Counted from the stretch's first letter, positions 1 through 6,726 are shown. The stretch: 15,194 nt of DNA from JBBQZL01 sp038207745 (GCA_038207745.1 JBBQZL010000041.1:1-15194); one strand, 5' to 3'. A program made the numbers and translations. The notes: generated by a model not told the origin, from the letters alone.

Positions 1-243
1 GCGGACGCCCGGGTTCGGAGAGGTCGTGACTGCGACCAGCTCGCCCGGCTTTGAGGTCTTGACTGCGATTCCGGTCTGGCCTCCAGTGGGAGTGAACTCG
101 GGGGTCGACTTGCCGAGCAGAAATGGGACCGCGGCGGCGGCGGCGATCAGCAATGCCACAACCGGCAGCAACCGGCGGTCGCGAAGGTCCCCGTAGAGAT
201 CACGGACGAATCCGGGCATCTTGATTTCCGGGCCCTTGTTCAT
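1..243 (-). CDS. Membrane-anchored protein downstream of PilO, N-terminal fragment
   Basis: The 81 visible residues are the N-terminus; the gene runs off the left edge of the window. It starts MNKGPEIKMPGFVRDLYGDL, followed by a basic stretch (LRDRR). A single hydrophobic segment comes next at about residues 24-43 (LLPVV...AAAAAVPFLLG), then a Ser/Thr/Pro-rich stretch. This fits a bitopic inner-membrane protein with its bulk outside the cytoplasm. Its ATG overlaps the pilO stop as ATGA, so it is almost certainly translationally coupled to pilO and belongs to the pilus assembly operon. In proteobacteria PilP would sit here, but there is no lipobox Cys in the visible part and I cannot assign it to PilP. 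The start is well supported by the overlap; the function is unknown. Confidence 0.8.
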   Translation of the reverse strand, partial: MNKGPEIKMPGFVRDLYGDLRDRRLLPVVALLIAAAAAVPFLLGKSTPEFTPTGGQTGIAVKTSKPGELVAVTTSPNPGVR

Positions 244-1010
244 GGCGTCGCGTTTGCAGTCGGGGCAGCGTCGACCGCGGCCGGAGTGGTCGGTGTCGCG
301 CCGGCGGTGACGCCCTCGCTTGGAGGGGTCAGATATGTGGTGACCAGGAAGTTGGCGTCCAGATTCGGAAAGCCGCCCTTCTTCGCGGTCACCAGCGAGA
401 ATCCGTTGATCGTCACGAGTCTGCCGTCGACCGTGACCTTCCCATCTGCGGTGCTGACCATCCGATCCAGGCCGGCGATGAAGTCCGCGACGTGGAAGAA
501 GCTGCCGGTGAAGCCGAGCTTGTAGGGCAGAACCCCGAGGCCCGCTGCTCCGACGGTGGCCCCGATCGGAAGCTGGGCGGCTGCCGTGGCGGTCGCCGCT
601 GGATCCGCCTCGGGAACCGGCGCGGTCGCAGTGGGCGCGCCGGGCGCCGTCGGCGCGGTCGTCGGTGCGGTCTCCGCCACCGCCGCTGACAACTCAACCG
701 AGTTGAAGCTGACGCCGGAGCTATCCGAGATGCCGTTCAGCTGCGCCAGCAGCGAAGCGGTGTCGTCGCCGCCGGGCACGGCCTTGCCGAGGGTCACGAG
801 TTGTCCGTAGTCCTCCCGGTACGAGGCCCTTGATTCGGCTCCGGCCGCGGCCTCCTGTCGCTTCTGGTCGACCTCGGTACGAAGCTGATCAACCTGCGCG
901 GAAAGCGTTTCGGCCTTCTGGCGTTGAGGCGAGAGGATCAGGAACCAGAAGCCCGCCACCAGGGCAAAGGTTGCGACCGCAGCCACCATCAGTCTGGTCG
1001 AGCCGCTCAT
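240..1010 (-). CDS. pilO: Type IV pilus inner-membrane alignment protein PilO
   Basis: This 256-residue protein has PilO architecture. It has a short cytoplasmic N-terminus, one membrane segment (about 8-27), a coiled-coil stretch (about 29-57, with AQVDQLRTEVDQKRQEA), and a C-terminal domain of the PilO ferredoxin-like type (about 158-230). Family members pair with PilN in the periplasm or cell-wall zone and link PilM to the outer parts of the machine. An Ala/Thr/Pro-rich insert (about 112-146) and a similar tail (about 236-256) look like flexible linkers and are unusual for proteobacterial PilO. The start ATG overlaps the pilN stop by one base (TGATG), and the stop overlaps the next gene as ATGA. 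The identification rests on position after pilM-pilN plus the architecture, because PilO sequence conservation is low. Confidence 0.86.
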   Translation of the reverse strand: MSGSTRLMVAAVATFALVAGFWFLILSPQRQKAETLSAQVDQLRTEVDQKRQEAAAGAESRASYREDYGQLVTLGKAVPGGDDTASLLAQLNGISDSSGVSFNSVELSAAVAETAPTTAPTAPGAPTATAPVPEADPAATATAAAQLPIGATVGAAGLGVLPYKLGFTGSFFHVADFIAGLDRMVSTADGKVTVDGRLVTINGFSLVTAKKGGFPNLDANFLVTTYLTPPSEGVTAGATPTTPAAVDAAPTANATP

Positions 1011-1885
1011 CAGTTGGTCCCGCCCAGAATCGCGGACTTGGCCCTGTTTGCCTTGTCGATCTGGCTGTTGGCCGAATCTGTCGCCGTCTGCTGCTCCTGC
1101 TGTGTTCCCGTGACGCCTGAGGTGTCGGCTGTTCCCGCCTGCGCTGCGGTGTTCGGATCGCTCGGCGCCGTTTCTGCACCAGCCGCGGCACCTGACACGG
1201 CCGCCGACTCCGCGATCGCGGCCGGCGCGTCGTCAAATGCAACCACCAGCTCAAAGGTCACGATCCCGCCGGTCGTCGGGCATTTCGTCTCGTCGGTTGA
1301 AACCCCGGAGGTTCCTCCGCCGGCGGTCGCGTTCTGATCGATCCCCGACTTCTGAAGTCCGACCCTTGTCACACCGTCGATGCCCCTCAGCGCGGGTATG
1401 AACCTCGCGACGGCGTCCTGACTGGCTGCGCATCCGAGAATCTCGACCGCCGGGCCGGCAACCTGGGCCCGACTCTCGATCGTCAGCGCGCCTTCGATTA
1501 TCACCGTGGGCGCAACGGTTGCCGTCAGCTGCTTTATCCAGACGTCGCCTGGCAGGACCATTGACAGCTCCCGCATCACCCGCTCCCAATCGAATCGGGT
1601 ACCCGCGAGGGTTGCCACGGTCGTGGCGCGGACGTCACGCACGGTCCGGAATTGGGTGTAGGCTGCCAGCTTTTCAGCCCTCGCCGTTGCCACCGTCTTC
1701 TGCTGCTCCAGACGGGCAACTTCAGCCTGGCTGCCGGAGACGTCGTTCTTGGTGATCACAAGCGCAACCACACCGACGACAAGCAGCGCCAATGCGCCGA
1801 CCAGGATGTACGCGGAAGCGCCGGTCCGCGACGGCGCGCTGCCGCCTCGACGCTCTTTGGCCGGGATCAGATTGACGGGGCGCAT
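1010..1885 (-). CDS. pilN: Type IV pilus assembly protein PilN
   Basis: This 291-residue protein begins MRPVNLIPAKERR, the conserved N-terminal peptide by which PilN docks into the PilM groove (family knowledge). A membrane segment follows at about 24-45 and a coiled-coil-prone region at about 50-75. The typical PilN motif LPGDVWIKQLT lies at about 111-121. Cys152 and Cys202 could form a disulfide outside the membrane. The last 70 residues or so are an Ala/Ser/Thr/Gln-rich low-complexity tail, which makes the protein longer than the roughly 180-200 residues usual in proteobacteria. The start is supported by GAGGAG overlapping the end of pilM, about 7 bases before the ATG. Only three bases separate it from the pilM stop, and pilO follows with a one-base overlap. 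Confidence 0.93.
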   Translation of the reverse strand: MRPVNLIPAKERRGGSAPSRTGASAYILVGALALLVVGVVALVITKNDVSGSQAEVARLEQQKTVATARAEKLAAYTQFRTVRDVRATTVATLAGTRFDWERVMRELSMVLPGDVWIKQLTATVAPTVIIEGALTIESRAQVAGPAVEILGCAASQDAVARFIPALRGIDGVTRVGLQKSGIDQNATAGGGTSGVSTDETKCPTTGGIVTFELVVAFDDAPAAIAESAAVSGAAAGAETAPSDPNTAAQAGTADTSGVTGTQQEQQTATDSANSQIDKANRAKSAILGGTN

Positions 1886-1888
1886 TGC

Positions 1889-2956
1889 CTACTCCTCGAG
1901 CGCCAGGCCGAAGGACATTGTCATTCGAGCCGCCCGCGTCTCACCCATCGAGGCCAGCGCCTCCGGCAGGGTCACCTCAACCGGCAGCGCAAGTCCCTCG
2001 CTGATCCGATCCCCGAGGCCCTTGATCGTGCTGCCCGTTCCGCCGAGTACAACGTGTTCGACGGCCAGCGAACTCTCCTGCTGACCGTAGTAATCAAGCG
2101 ACAACCTCAGTTCATCGATCAGCCGGGATGCCCCGACCTCCAGGCCCCTTCGGGCCGCAGCGGCAATGTCCGGATCCCCCTCGAGTGTTTCAAGTGGCTG
2201 GCCAAGACCGACAAACGCGAGCCATTGGCGCGCATGCTCAATGGTCAACCCGGTGTCGGCGACCAGCTGCGTTGCGATCGATTCGGTTCCAAAGGCGCTG
2301 ACACGCGAAAAGAGGCAGGACCTGCCCCTTGCCACCGCAAGGTTTGTTCCGTCACCCATGCCGCAGTAGAGGGTCGCGGGGATCGGCACGGGATCCGCAT
2401 CGGGATCCGGTGGGGTTCGATCGGCAAGTGCCCTGATCATCCCGAATGCCGAGAGATCGATTCCGACCGGCTTCAGGCCTGCCCGTCGAACCGTGTCGAT
2501 GAAGACATTGACCATCTCGCTTCTCGCCGCGACCACGATCACGTCCATCTGGGTCCCACCGTCTTCAGACTTGGCCTTTGAGACGACACGAAAATCCATC
2601 ACTGCCTGGTCGAGTGGCATCGGGATGTGGTCGGCGGCCTGAAAGCGCACGGCGGCCTCGAGTTCATCGGGCCGCTCGATCAGTGGAAGGCGGATTGAGC
2701 GCACGGCAACCTTCTGGTTTGCGATCCCGAGCCGGACCTGCTTGGGGAGCCTGTTTTCGTTGAACAGCTCGCGGAGCGCGGATGCGACGACATCGGGCTC
2801 CAGCACCTCGCCCTCGGAGAAGGCTCCGGGCGCGAGGTCGACAACGCCGTTGGCGCCGATTTCAGGTACGCCATTTCCGCCGACTTCTGCGGCCGCGATA
2901 CTCCCGGCCTCGATCTCGAGACCAACCAGATTGCTTGTTGACTTTTTGGAAAACAT
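1889..2956 (-). CDS. pilM: Type IV pilus actin-like ATPase PilM
   Basis: PilM is the cytoplasmic FtsA/actin-fold partner of PilN. The chosen 355-residue product begins MFSKKSTSNLVGLEIEAG, matching the family's usual short basic start followed by the first nucleotide-binding strand. The second phosphate region is near CGMGDGTNLAVARG, and the adenosine motif LGGTGSTIKGLGD lies near the C-terminus. Family length is about 350, which agrees. The reading frame is open upstream to an ATG at 3022 (377 residues), but those 22 residues do not resemble a PilM N-terminus. Neither start has a strong Shine-Dalgarno sequence, so the start is the weakest point. An 80-base gap separates it from pilD, the largest spacing within this otherwise overlapping operon. 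It is followed after three bases by pilN. Confidence 0.92.
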   Translation of the reverse strand: MFSKKSTSNLVGLEIEAGSIAAAEVGGNGVPEIGANGVVDLAPGAFSEGEVLEPDVVASALRELFNENRLPKQVRLGIANQKVAVRSIRLPLIERPDELEAAVRFQAADHIPMPLDQAVMDFRVVSKAKSEDGGTQMDVIVVAARSEMVNVFIDTVRRAGLKPVGIDLSAFGMIRALADRTPPDPDADPVPIPATLYCGMGDGTNLAVARGRSCLFSRVSAFGTESIATQLVADTGLTIEHARQWLAFVGLGQPLETLEGDPDIAAAARRGLEVGASRLIDELRLSLDYYGQQESSLAVEHVVLGGTGSTIKGLGDRISEGLALPVEVTLPEALASMGETRAARMTMSFGLALEE

Positions 2957-3035
2957 TCGTTTGGGGAGGGGCGATAGGCGCTCCGTGTGGCTACATCGGC
3001 CAAATCGCGGGGAAACTTTCATCCTGCAAGTTGGA

Positions 3036-3806
3036 TTACGCGGAAAAGGAGTTCAGGTACCAATCCACGATCTGGTCGCCGGCGAGCAATCCGACCACGC
3101 CGCCAAGTGCCAGGAACGGCCCAAAGGGGATTGCGGACTTGCGCGCCTGGCTGCCCTGGACCAGCATGATCCCGATGCCGACCGCTGCGCCGGCAGCAAA
3201 TGCGATCAGCAGCGCCGGTGCCACGGAGCGCCCCAGATAGATGCCCATCACGGCGACCAGCTTCACGTCACCCATCCCCATTCCGCGGGGGTGGATCAGG
3301 GCAACCACGAAAAGAAGACCGCCGGCTGCCAGCGCGGCAATCAGCCTTTCAGGGGTCTCTCCGGTCATCGTCACGGCGACAACCGCGATGCCGATCGCCG
3401 CGGAAACTGCAAGGACCCGGTTTGGGATGATCCGGCGCTCGAGGTCGGTAAGGGTGATCACGACGAGCGTCGCGACAAATATCAGGCCGAGCGCAAGCTC
3501 CGCGGGATCGTTCCTGAAGACCAATGCCGTAGCAGCGAAGAGGACCGCGGTCACGGCCTCCGTGGCCGGGTAACGGGCGGAGATCGTCTCGCCGCAGCAC
3601 CGGCTGCGACCCCGGAGGACCGCGTAGGAGATGACCGGCACATTGTCGTAGGCGGCGATCTCATGGCCGCAGGTGGTGCATTCAGAGCGGCCCGTCACCA
3701 CGGGTTCACCGCGTGGCACCCGATGGGCCACCACGGTGAGAAAGCTGCCGATGATCGCGCCAAATGCGCCGGCGAAGATGCTTATCGCAAACGGACTCAG
3801 GCTCAT
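3036..3806 (-). CDS. pilD: Prepilin peptidase / N-methyltransferase (peptidase A24)
   Basis: This 256-residue polytopic membrane aspartyl protease removes prepilin leaders after Gly and methylates the new N-terminal Phe. Both catalytic aspartates are visible: Asp121 in LTDLERRIIPN and Asp180 in the GxGD motif GMGMGDVKL. The N-terminal cytoplasmic zinc-type domain is present (about 39-83) with Cys43 and Cys46. The second Cys pair is altered: family members normally have CxxC, but here it is Ser68-Arg-Cys70-Cys71. About six to eight hydrophobic segments are evident. The start ATG overlaps the stop of the upstream prepilin gene as ATGA, which excludes the longer open frame. Its substrates, five prepilins, are encoded immediately upstream. 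Confidence 0.95.
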   Translation of the reverse strand: MSLSPFAISIFAGAFGAIIGSFLTVVAHRVPRGEPVVTGRSECTTCGHEIAAYDNVPVISYAVLRGRSRCCGETISARYPATEAVTAVLFAATALVFRNDPAELALGLIFVATLVVITLTDLERRIIPNRVLAVSAAIGIAVVAVTMTGETPERLIAALAAGGLLFVVALIHPRGMGMGDVKLVAVMGIYLGRSVAPALLIAFAAGAAVGIGIMLVQGSQARKSAIPFGPFLALGGVVGLLAGDQIVDWYLNSFSA

Positions 3807-4369
3807 GGTGATGCGGTCGCCGGCTCGATGAAGTCGGACTGGATCTCGGTGTAGGTGCGGGTACCCCCCGACGCGACCGTGTCCGGTTTGACGGCGACGA
3901 TTGCTCGCTTGAAGTCCTGGCTGCCGGGACAGTCGGCCTCGAGGCACTGGTCATCGTTCATCCAGACGACATAGCGATAGATCTTGCCGCTCACGTCGCC
4001 GCTTGTGAACGCGGTTGGGCCTGGCGCAACCAGCCCGGTCCCGGAGACGACCATCGTGGCGAATGTGGAGCCGGTCGCGGTCAGCTTGAATGTGGTTCCG
4101 CTGACCCGATTGCTTGGCAGGGTCGTGTCGGCGCTCGTTACCGGGGTCGAGGAGAGGGCAAGGTTGTCGTAGGCGATCGTGTGCAGCTTCTCCATTTCGC
4201 GCTGGGCGACATCCTGGATCACCTGTCGTTGCTCGGCCCGGAAATTGGCCTTGGTTGCGGAGTTGAGAAGCTTGTAGGTCGCGACCGCTCCGAGCATCAG
4301 GATGAAGAGCGCAACCAGCACCTCAATCAGCGTGAATCCCCTGTCTTCCGTCAGCCGTCGCGTCTTCAT
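3803..4369 (-). CDS. Minor type IV prepilin, PilV-like
   Basis: This 188-residue protein has a type III (prepilin) signal: a basic leader MKTRRLTEDRG, cleavage after Gly11, then FTLIEVLVALFILMLGAVATYKLL with the conserved Glu at mature position 5. The mature alpha-1 helix continues through KANFRAEQRQVIQDVAQREMEKL, typical of PilV/PilI-type minor pilins. The C-terminal domain contains Cys pairs (QCLEADCPG) that could form a disulfide loop. It overlaps the preceding prepilin gene and the following pilD gene by ATGA, so the three genes are coupled. Minor pilins of this type prime assembly and sit near the pilus tip (family knowledge). Calling it PilV rather than another minor pilin is tentative. 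Confidence 0.9.
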   Translation of the reverse strand: MKTRRLTEDRGFTLIEVLVALFILMLGAVATYKLLNSATKANFRAEQRQVIQDVAQREMEKLHTIAYDNLALSSTPVTSADTTLPSNRVSGTTFKLTATGSTFATMVVSGTGLVAPGPTAFTSGDVSGKIYRYVVWMNDDQCLEADCPGSQDFKRAIVAVKPDTVASGGTRTYTEIQSDFIEPATASP

Positions 4370-4932
4370 GGCGTGGTTCCGTTGCGGAGACTGAAGCCAT
4401 CCGTCAGGGTGATCATGTCATTGCCCGGGGCTGTACCGGCAAAGACCAGATTGACCTGGACAAAGGTCGCCGCGGTGGTGGAAGGGCTGTACGTGAACAC
4501 CGTCCCGGAGGTCAACCCGGTGACTTTGGTCACGGTCGTCCCGGCGCCACCGCCGGCCGGGTTTTCGACCCTGCGTGTGCAGGTTCCAGTGGTGCAGGTA
4601 TAGGTGACGAGACACTGGATCGAGACGGCCGTCGCTGAGGGGGTGCCGGCGCAGGTCGCCTGGTGGACATAGGTCTCGATCCCCAGGGTCGTGGTCCCGG
4701 CGACCGGCACGGAAATGCCCGATCTCATGTCCCTGCCGATTGACTCCATCAGCGCTCGGGAGTCCCGGATCGAGTCCGACTTGGCGTTTGCCTTCGGCTG
4801 GTCCTTCAGCGTCGCAACGAGGAACGGAACCGCGATTGCGCCGACCGCGACGAAGATGATCATCGCGACCAGTAGCTCGATCAGGGTGAATCCTTCCGAG
4901 CGCGAGAGCTTGTTGGGTCCGTTCGCATGCAT
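4366..4932 (-). CDS. Minor type IV prepilin, PilW/PilJ-like
   Basis: The chosen 188-residue product begins MHANGPNKLSRSEG and then FTLIELLVAMIIFVAVGAIA. This is a prepilin leader with cleavage after Gly14 and Glu at mature position 5. The following region (SDSIRDSRALMESIGRDMRSGI) resembles the PilW/GspJ family, in which the alpha-1 helix leads into a larger beta domain. Four cysteines occur in the middle (one in HQATCAGT, one in IQCLV, two in TCTTGTCTR). The frame is open upstream to a GTG at 5058, which would give an implausibly long 56-residue leader. The ATG at 4932 is preferred although its ribosome binding site is poor. It is the first intact gene of the run pilW-like, pilV-like, pilD, pilM, pilN, pilO. 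Confidence 0.87.
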   Translation of the reverse strand: MHANGPNKLSRSEGFTLIELLVAMIIFVAVGAIAVPFLVATLKDQPKANAKSDSIRDSRALMESIGRDMRSGISVPVAGTTTLGIETYVHQATCAGTPSATAVSIQCLVTYTCTTGTCTRRVENPAGGGAGTTVTKVTGLTSGTVFTYSPSTTAATFVQVNLVFAGTAPGNDMITLTDGFSLRNGTTP

Positions 4933-4964
4933 CAGGCTTGGACTTTCATCGGCCGATCCCGCCT

Positions 4965-4994
4965 CGAACTGAAATTGGGCAGCTATCCGTTCAA
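4965..4994 (-). promoter_or_regulatory. Possible promoter/operator of the minor-prepilin operon
   Basis: On the minus strand TTGAAC is followed by an 18-base spacer that ends in CCCAATTTC (4979-4971). This is the same arrangement as at the pilin promoters, where TTG and CCCAATTTC have identical spacing. The hexamer at the -10 position (AGTTCG) is poor. The shared part may therefore be a regulator site rather than a complete sigma-70-type promoter. It lies 38 bases before the chosen ATG at 4932. Confidence 0.35.
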
Positions 4995-5073
4995 CAGCCG
5001 TTCCGGGATCGATCACCCGGGTCCGGGGCGCCGCTGATGCCGTGCTCGGGAGATCCACCGCCGTCGACCGGGT

Positions 5074-5251
5074 TCAACCGGTACCTGAGAGCCCCGGCAT
5101 CGCCACGCCTGACGCCGCACCCGGGCCGGAGCTCGAACTGGCCCCGATCGTAGCCTCTGCCGGCCGAGGATCAGGAAGACCGCGAGCGGCTCGATCAGCG
5201 CGAAGCCGACTTGGCTGTTGTCGAACTCGGCCTCACAATGGTCGTCTCCAT
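5074..5251 (-). pseudogene. Decayed prepilin-like remnant
   Basis: The minus strand at about 5207-5163 encodes GFALIEPLAVFLILG, which matches a prepilin cleavage site and hydrophobic helix (G, F, Glu at +5). The codons resemble those of the neighbouring pilins. An ATG at 5251 opens a frame that ends in TGA just before the ALIEP stretch. The prepilin-like stretch is in another frame, and the Ala/Gly/Ser-rich continuation (ATIGASSSSGPGAASGVAMP, stop at 5074) is in a third. Two frame changes would be needed to join them, and no ribosome binding site is visible. I read this as the relic of a minor prepilin gene that once headed the operon below. Indel errors in the assembly are the main alternative. 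Confidence 0.42.
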
Positions 5252-5290
5252 GCCAGCGCCCGGTTCGGTTTCCCGGGCCGGAGTTGCCGA

Positions 5291-5330
5291 CTGGGGAAGA
5301 AGAATGGGCGGGCCCGAAGGCCCGCCCATT
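5291..5330 (-). terminator. Intrinsic terminator of the left pilin gene
   Basis: On the minus strand a perfect 12-base-pair stem (AATGGGCGGGCC with GGCCCGCCCATT, 5330-5303) closes a TTCG tetraloop of the very stable C(UUCG)G type. It is followed by the pyrimidine-rich CTTCTTCCCC. It lies 51 bases after the pilin stop. A second small hairpin, CCTGGTC with GACCAGG (5363-5344), sits between the stop and the terminator. It would insulate the strongly expressed pilin from the minor-prepilin operon below. Confidence 0.85.
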
Positions 5331-5381
5331 CCAAACTTCATGCCCTGGTCAGCTCGGACCAGGCTGGGGTTGAGTGTTGCG

Positions 5382-5825
5382 TCAGCCCCAGAATCCGCCG
5401 GAGCAGCTTGTGCCACCGACGCAGGGGTAGGTGACGGCGCCGCTGGCTGCGCGGGCAATGCTGAACGTCGGCGTTCCGCTCTTGACCGTGACCGTGACGG
5501 TGTAGGTGCCGGCCGCCGCGGTAACCGCCAGGCGGCTCTGCCAACCTGTGATCGTCGGCTCAATGCCGGCGAGGATCGCGGGGGTCGCACCGGCGTACGA
5601 GCCGTTGTTGTCAGTGGCGTAGGTCTCGATTGCGACCTGTGCCGTGTGGGCGTTTTCCTTGGCGTCAGATTCCTTCGCCTTGTCGCGCTGGTTGAAGAAC
5701 GCGGGAATTGCGATCGCGGCCAGCAGGCCGATGATCAGCATCACGACGAGAAGTTCGATCAGTGTAAAACCTGACTCCTCACCACTGAGGCGGGCGCCAA
5801 CCCGCTTACGCATATTCTGGACCAT
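5382..5825 (-). CDS. pilA: Major type IV prepilin, left copy
   Basis: This 147-residue prepilin has a 19-residue basic leader ending in EESG, then FTLIELLVVMLIIGLLAAIA with Glu at mature position 5. An amphipathic helix (DAKENAHTAQVAIETYATDN) and a compact beta domain follow. The C-terminal loop CVGGTSC probably closes a disulfide. Mature length is 128 residues, typical of short class A-type pilins. The start is fixed by a perfect AGGAGG (5837-5832) six bases before the ATG. It differs from the right-hand pilin at only 10 of 147 positions, four of them in the cleaved leader. It has its own promoter, a structured leader and a strong terminator, so it is probably monocistronic and highly expressed. 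It would be the substrate of PilD and polymerised by PilB/PilC. Confidence 0.95.
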   Translation of the reverse strand: MVQNMRKRVGARLSGEESGFTLIELLVVMLIIGLLAAIAIPAFFNQRDKAKESDAKENAHTAQVAIETYATDNNGSYAGATPAILAGIEPTITGWQSRLAVTAAAGTYTVTVTVKSGTPTFSIARAASGAVTYPCVGGTSCSGGFWG

Positions 5826-5919
5826 AAGGGACCTCCTGGGGTCTCTAGCGGTTTGCGCCAGTCTCCCGAGGAGTCACTGGCATTTACATTACGGACGGTG
5901 TATCGACGGTCTCAACGAG
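5826..5919 (-). promoter_or_regulatory. Structured 5' leader of the left pilin gene
   Basis: The leader contains a hairpin at 5881-5857: GCCAGT pairs with ACTGGC, with an inner CTCC/GGAG stem and a TCG loop. It is followed directly by GCAAAC and then the AGGAGG ribosome binding site. Equivalent hairpins precede the other two pilins, with compensatory changes in the stem. A GTCGATA motif (5907-5901) is also shared by all three leaders. The 5' end is only a prediction from the promoter. The role is unknown; an RNA-level control element or stability hairpin is possible. Confidence 0.55.
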
Positions 5920-5925
5920 GCCTTG

Positions 5926-5955
5926 ATAATCGAAATTGGGTCATTCTTTCCCCAA
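5926..5955 (-). promoter_or_regulatory. Promoter of the left pilin gene
   Basis: On the minus strand TTGGGG (-35) and GATTAT (-10) are separated by 18 bases. The spacer ends in CCCAATTTC, shared with the other pilin promoters. The stretch from GACCC through ATCAAGG is identical to the right-hand pilin promoter. The start of transcription would fall near 5919, giving a leader of about 94 bases. Confidence 0.6.
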
Positions 5956-6032
5956 AAGTAGGTAATTCGTTACATAACCCCTGGAAACGGCCACGCAAAG
6001 CGGTGATCCAACACCTGTCCCAGGATCACCTG

Positions 6033-6107
6033 GGCGAGCGTTGGGACCCGCGATCCGTCCAGGCTGATCCCAGCCGACCCGAGAACACCTCGAGCGGAAA
6101 CGACGCC
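6033..6107 (+). pseudogene. 5' remnant of the cupin gene
   Basis: Twenty-five codons align without gaps to the start of the intact cupin gene at 7517. The remnant reads ERWDPRSVQADPSRPENTSS where the gene reads KHWDLHSVQAEPSRPEIISS. The start codon has become GGC, and the ribosome binding site AGGAGG has become AGGATC. After codon 25 (GCC of NDA) homology ends and the sequence joins the 3' flank of the middle pilin. This is a dead duplication relic that marks the breakpoint of the duplicated pilin block. Confidence 0.85.
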
Positions 6108-6156
6108 CCTGCCTCCCGAGCTTCAGGCCCTGGCCAGGCTGGGGCAGATGGCCGGA

Positions 6157-6603
6157 TCAGGCCCCCCACTTGCCGGAAATACAGCTTTTGCCACCGACGC
6201 AGGGGTAGGTGACGGCGCCGCCGGCTGCGCGGGCAATGCTGAACGTCGCCGTTCCGCTCTTGACCTTGACCTTGACGGTGTAGGTGGTGGCGGTGACGGT
6301 CACAGTCAGGCGACTCTGCCAACCGGTGATTGACGGCTCCCTGGCCACGAGGAGAGCGCGGGTTGCACCAGCGTAAGAACCGTTGTTGTCGGTGGCGTAG
6401 GTCTCGATTGCGATCTGTGCCGTGTGGGCGTTCTCCTTGGCGTCGGCCTCTCTGGCCTTGCTGCTGTGATTCAGGAAGGCGGGGATCGCGATCGCGGCCA
6501 GCAGTCCGATGATCAGCATCACGACGAGAAGTTCGATCAGCGTGAAGCCCGATTCCTCATCGCTGGGGCGGGCGCCGAACCGATTACGCAGATCTTCAAC
6601 CAA
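6157..6603 (-). CDS. pilA: Type IV prepilin, diverged middle copy
   Basis: This prepilin of 148 residues has the same N-terminal helix as its neighbours (FTLIELLVVMLIIGLLAAIAIPAF after EESG). The rest is diverged: LNHSSKAREAD replaces FNQRDKAKESD, the beta-domain is changed (TATTYTVKVKVKS), and the C-terminus is CVGGKSCISGKWGA. The start is inferred to be TTG at 6603. It aligns exactly with the ATG of the paralogues (LVEDLRNRFGARP against MVQNMRKRVGARL), with GGAGAG (6615-6610) six bases upstream. The frame is open further upstream to 6720, but that region aligns with the non-coding leaders of the other pilins. The gene lacks the C(UUCG)G terminator of its neighbours. The extra Lys residues suggest a different surface charge. 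It may be a specialised or declining pilin. Confidence 0.88.
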   Translation of the reverse strand: MVEDLRNRFGARPSDEESGFTLIELLVVMLIIGLLAAIAIPAFLNHSSKAREADAKENAHTAQIAIETYATDNNGSYAGATRALLVAREPSITGWQSRLTVTVTATTYTVKVKVKSGTATFSIARAAGGAVTYPCVGGKSCISGKWGA

Positions 6604-6690
6604 GACGGGCTCTCCGATGATTTGCGCCGGGCTCCCGCAGGGAGTCACCGGCATTGACGTGGCTGACGGTGTATCGACAGTCCCACCCAC
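6604..6690 (-). promoter_or_regulatory. Structured 5' leader of the middle pilin gene
   Basis: The hairpin at 6652-6626 has GCCGG paired with CCGGC and CTCCC paired with GGGAG around a TGC loop. Relative to the left pilin leader, the outer stem has changed on both sides and still pairs. GCAAAT follows the hairpin, as GCAAAC does in the other leaders. GTCGATACACCGTC is shared with the left leader. Confidence 0.5.
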
Positions 6691-6696
6691 GGCTGG

Positions 6697-6726
6697 ATAC
6701 TCGAAATTGGGATCTTGCATCCCGAG
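6697..6726 (-). promoter_or_regulatory. Degenerate promoter of the middle pilin gene
   Basis: CCCAATTTC (6711-6703) and a -10-like GAGTAT (6702-6697) are retained. The position of the -35 holds CTCGGG instead of TTGG, and homology to the other pilin promoters stops at about 6711. Expression from here is probably weak unless an activator compensates. Confidence 0.35.

Larger units (their letters stand above)
5292..6107. repeat. Left copy of a roughly 0.8-kb duplicated block
   Basis: This segment aligns colinearly with 6772-7591. The coordinate offset is almost constant (1480 at the terminator, 1483 at the pilin start, 1484 at the cupin codons). The block contains the terminator, the pilin, its leader and promoter, and the first 25 or so codons of the divergent cupin gene. 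Homology stops abruptly at about 6107 inside the cupin sequence. Confidence 0.85.

Noticed and set aside
1652..2581. Plus-strand open frame of 309 codons opposite pilM and pilN
   Set aside because: It is antisense to well-recognised genes, shows no domain pattern, and has shadow-type composition.
5826..5919. Leader as a cyclic di-GMP class I riboswitch
   Set aside because: The GCAAA next to a stem is suggestive, but the characteristic paired-helix core and the GGTAGCGGGG-like segment are absent. I do not assign it to that family.
5826..5922. Long-range pairing of the leader 5' end (GGCCTC) with the AGGAGG region
   Set aside because: Pairing is possible in the left and right copies, but the predicted transcription start falls inside the 5' half of the pair and the middle copy does not keep it.
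6604..6720. N-terminal extension of the middle pilin to 6720
   Set aside because: This stretch aligns with the leaders of the other pilins, whose frames are not conserved there. A prepilin leader of nearly 60 residues would be atypical; TTG at 6603 aligns with the paralogous ATG codons.
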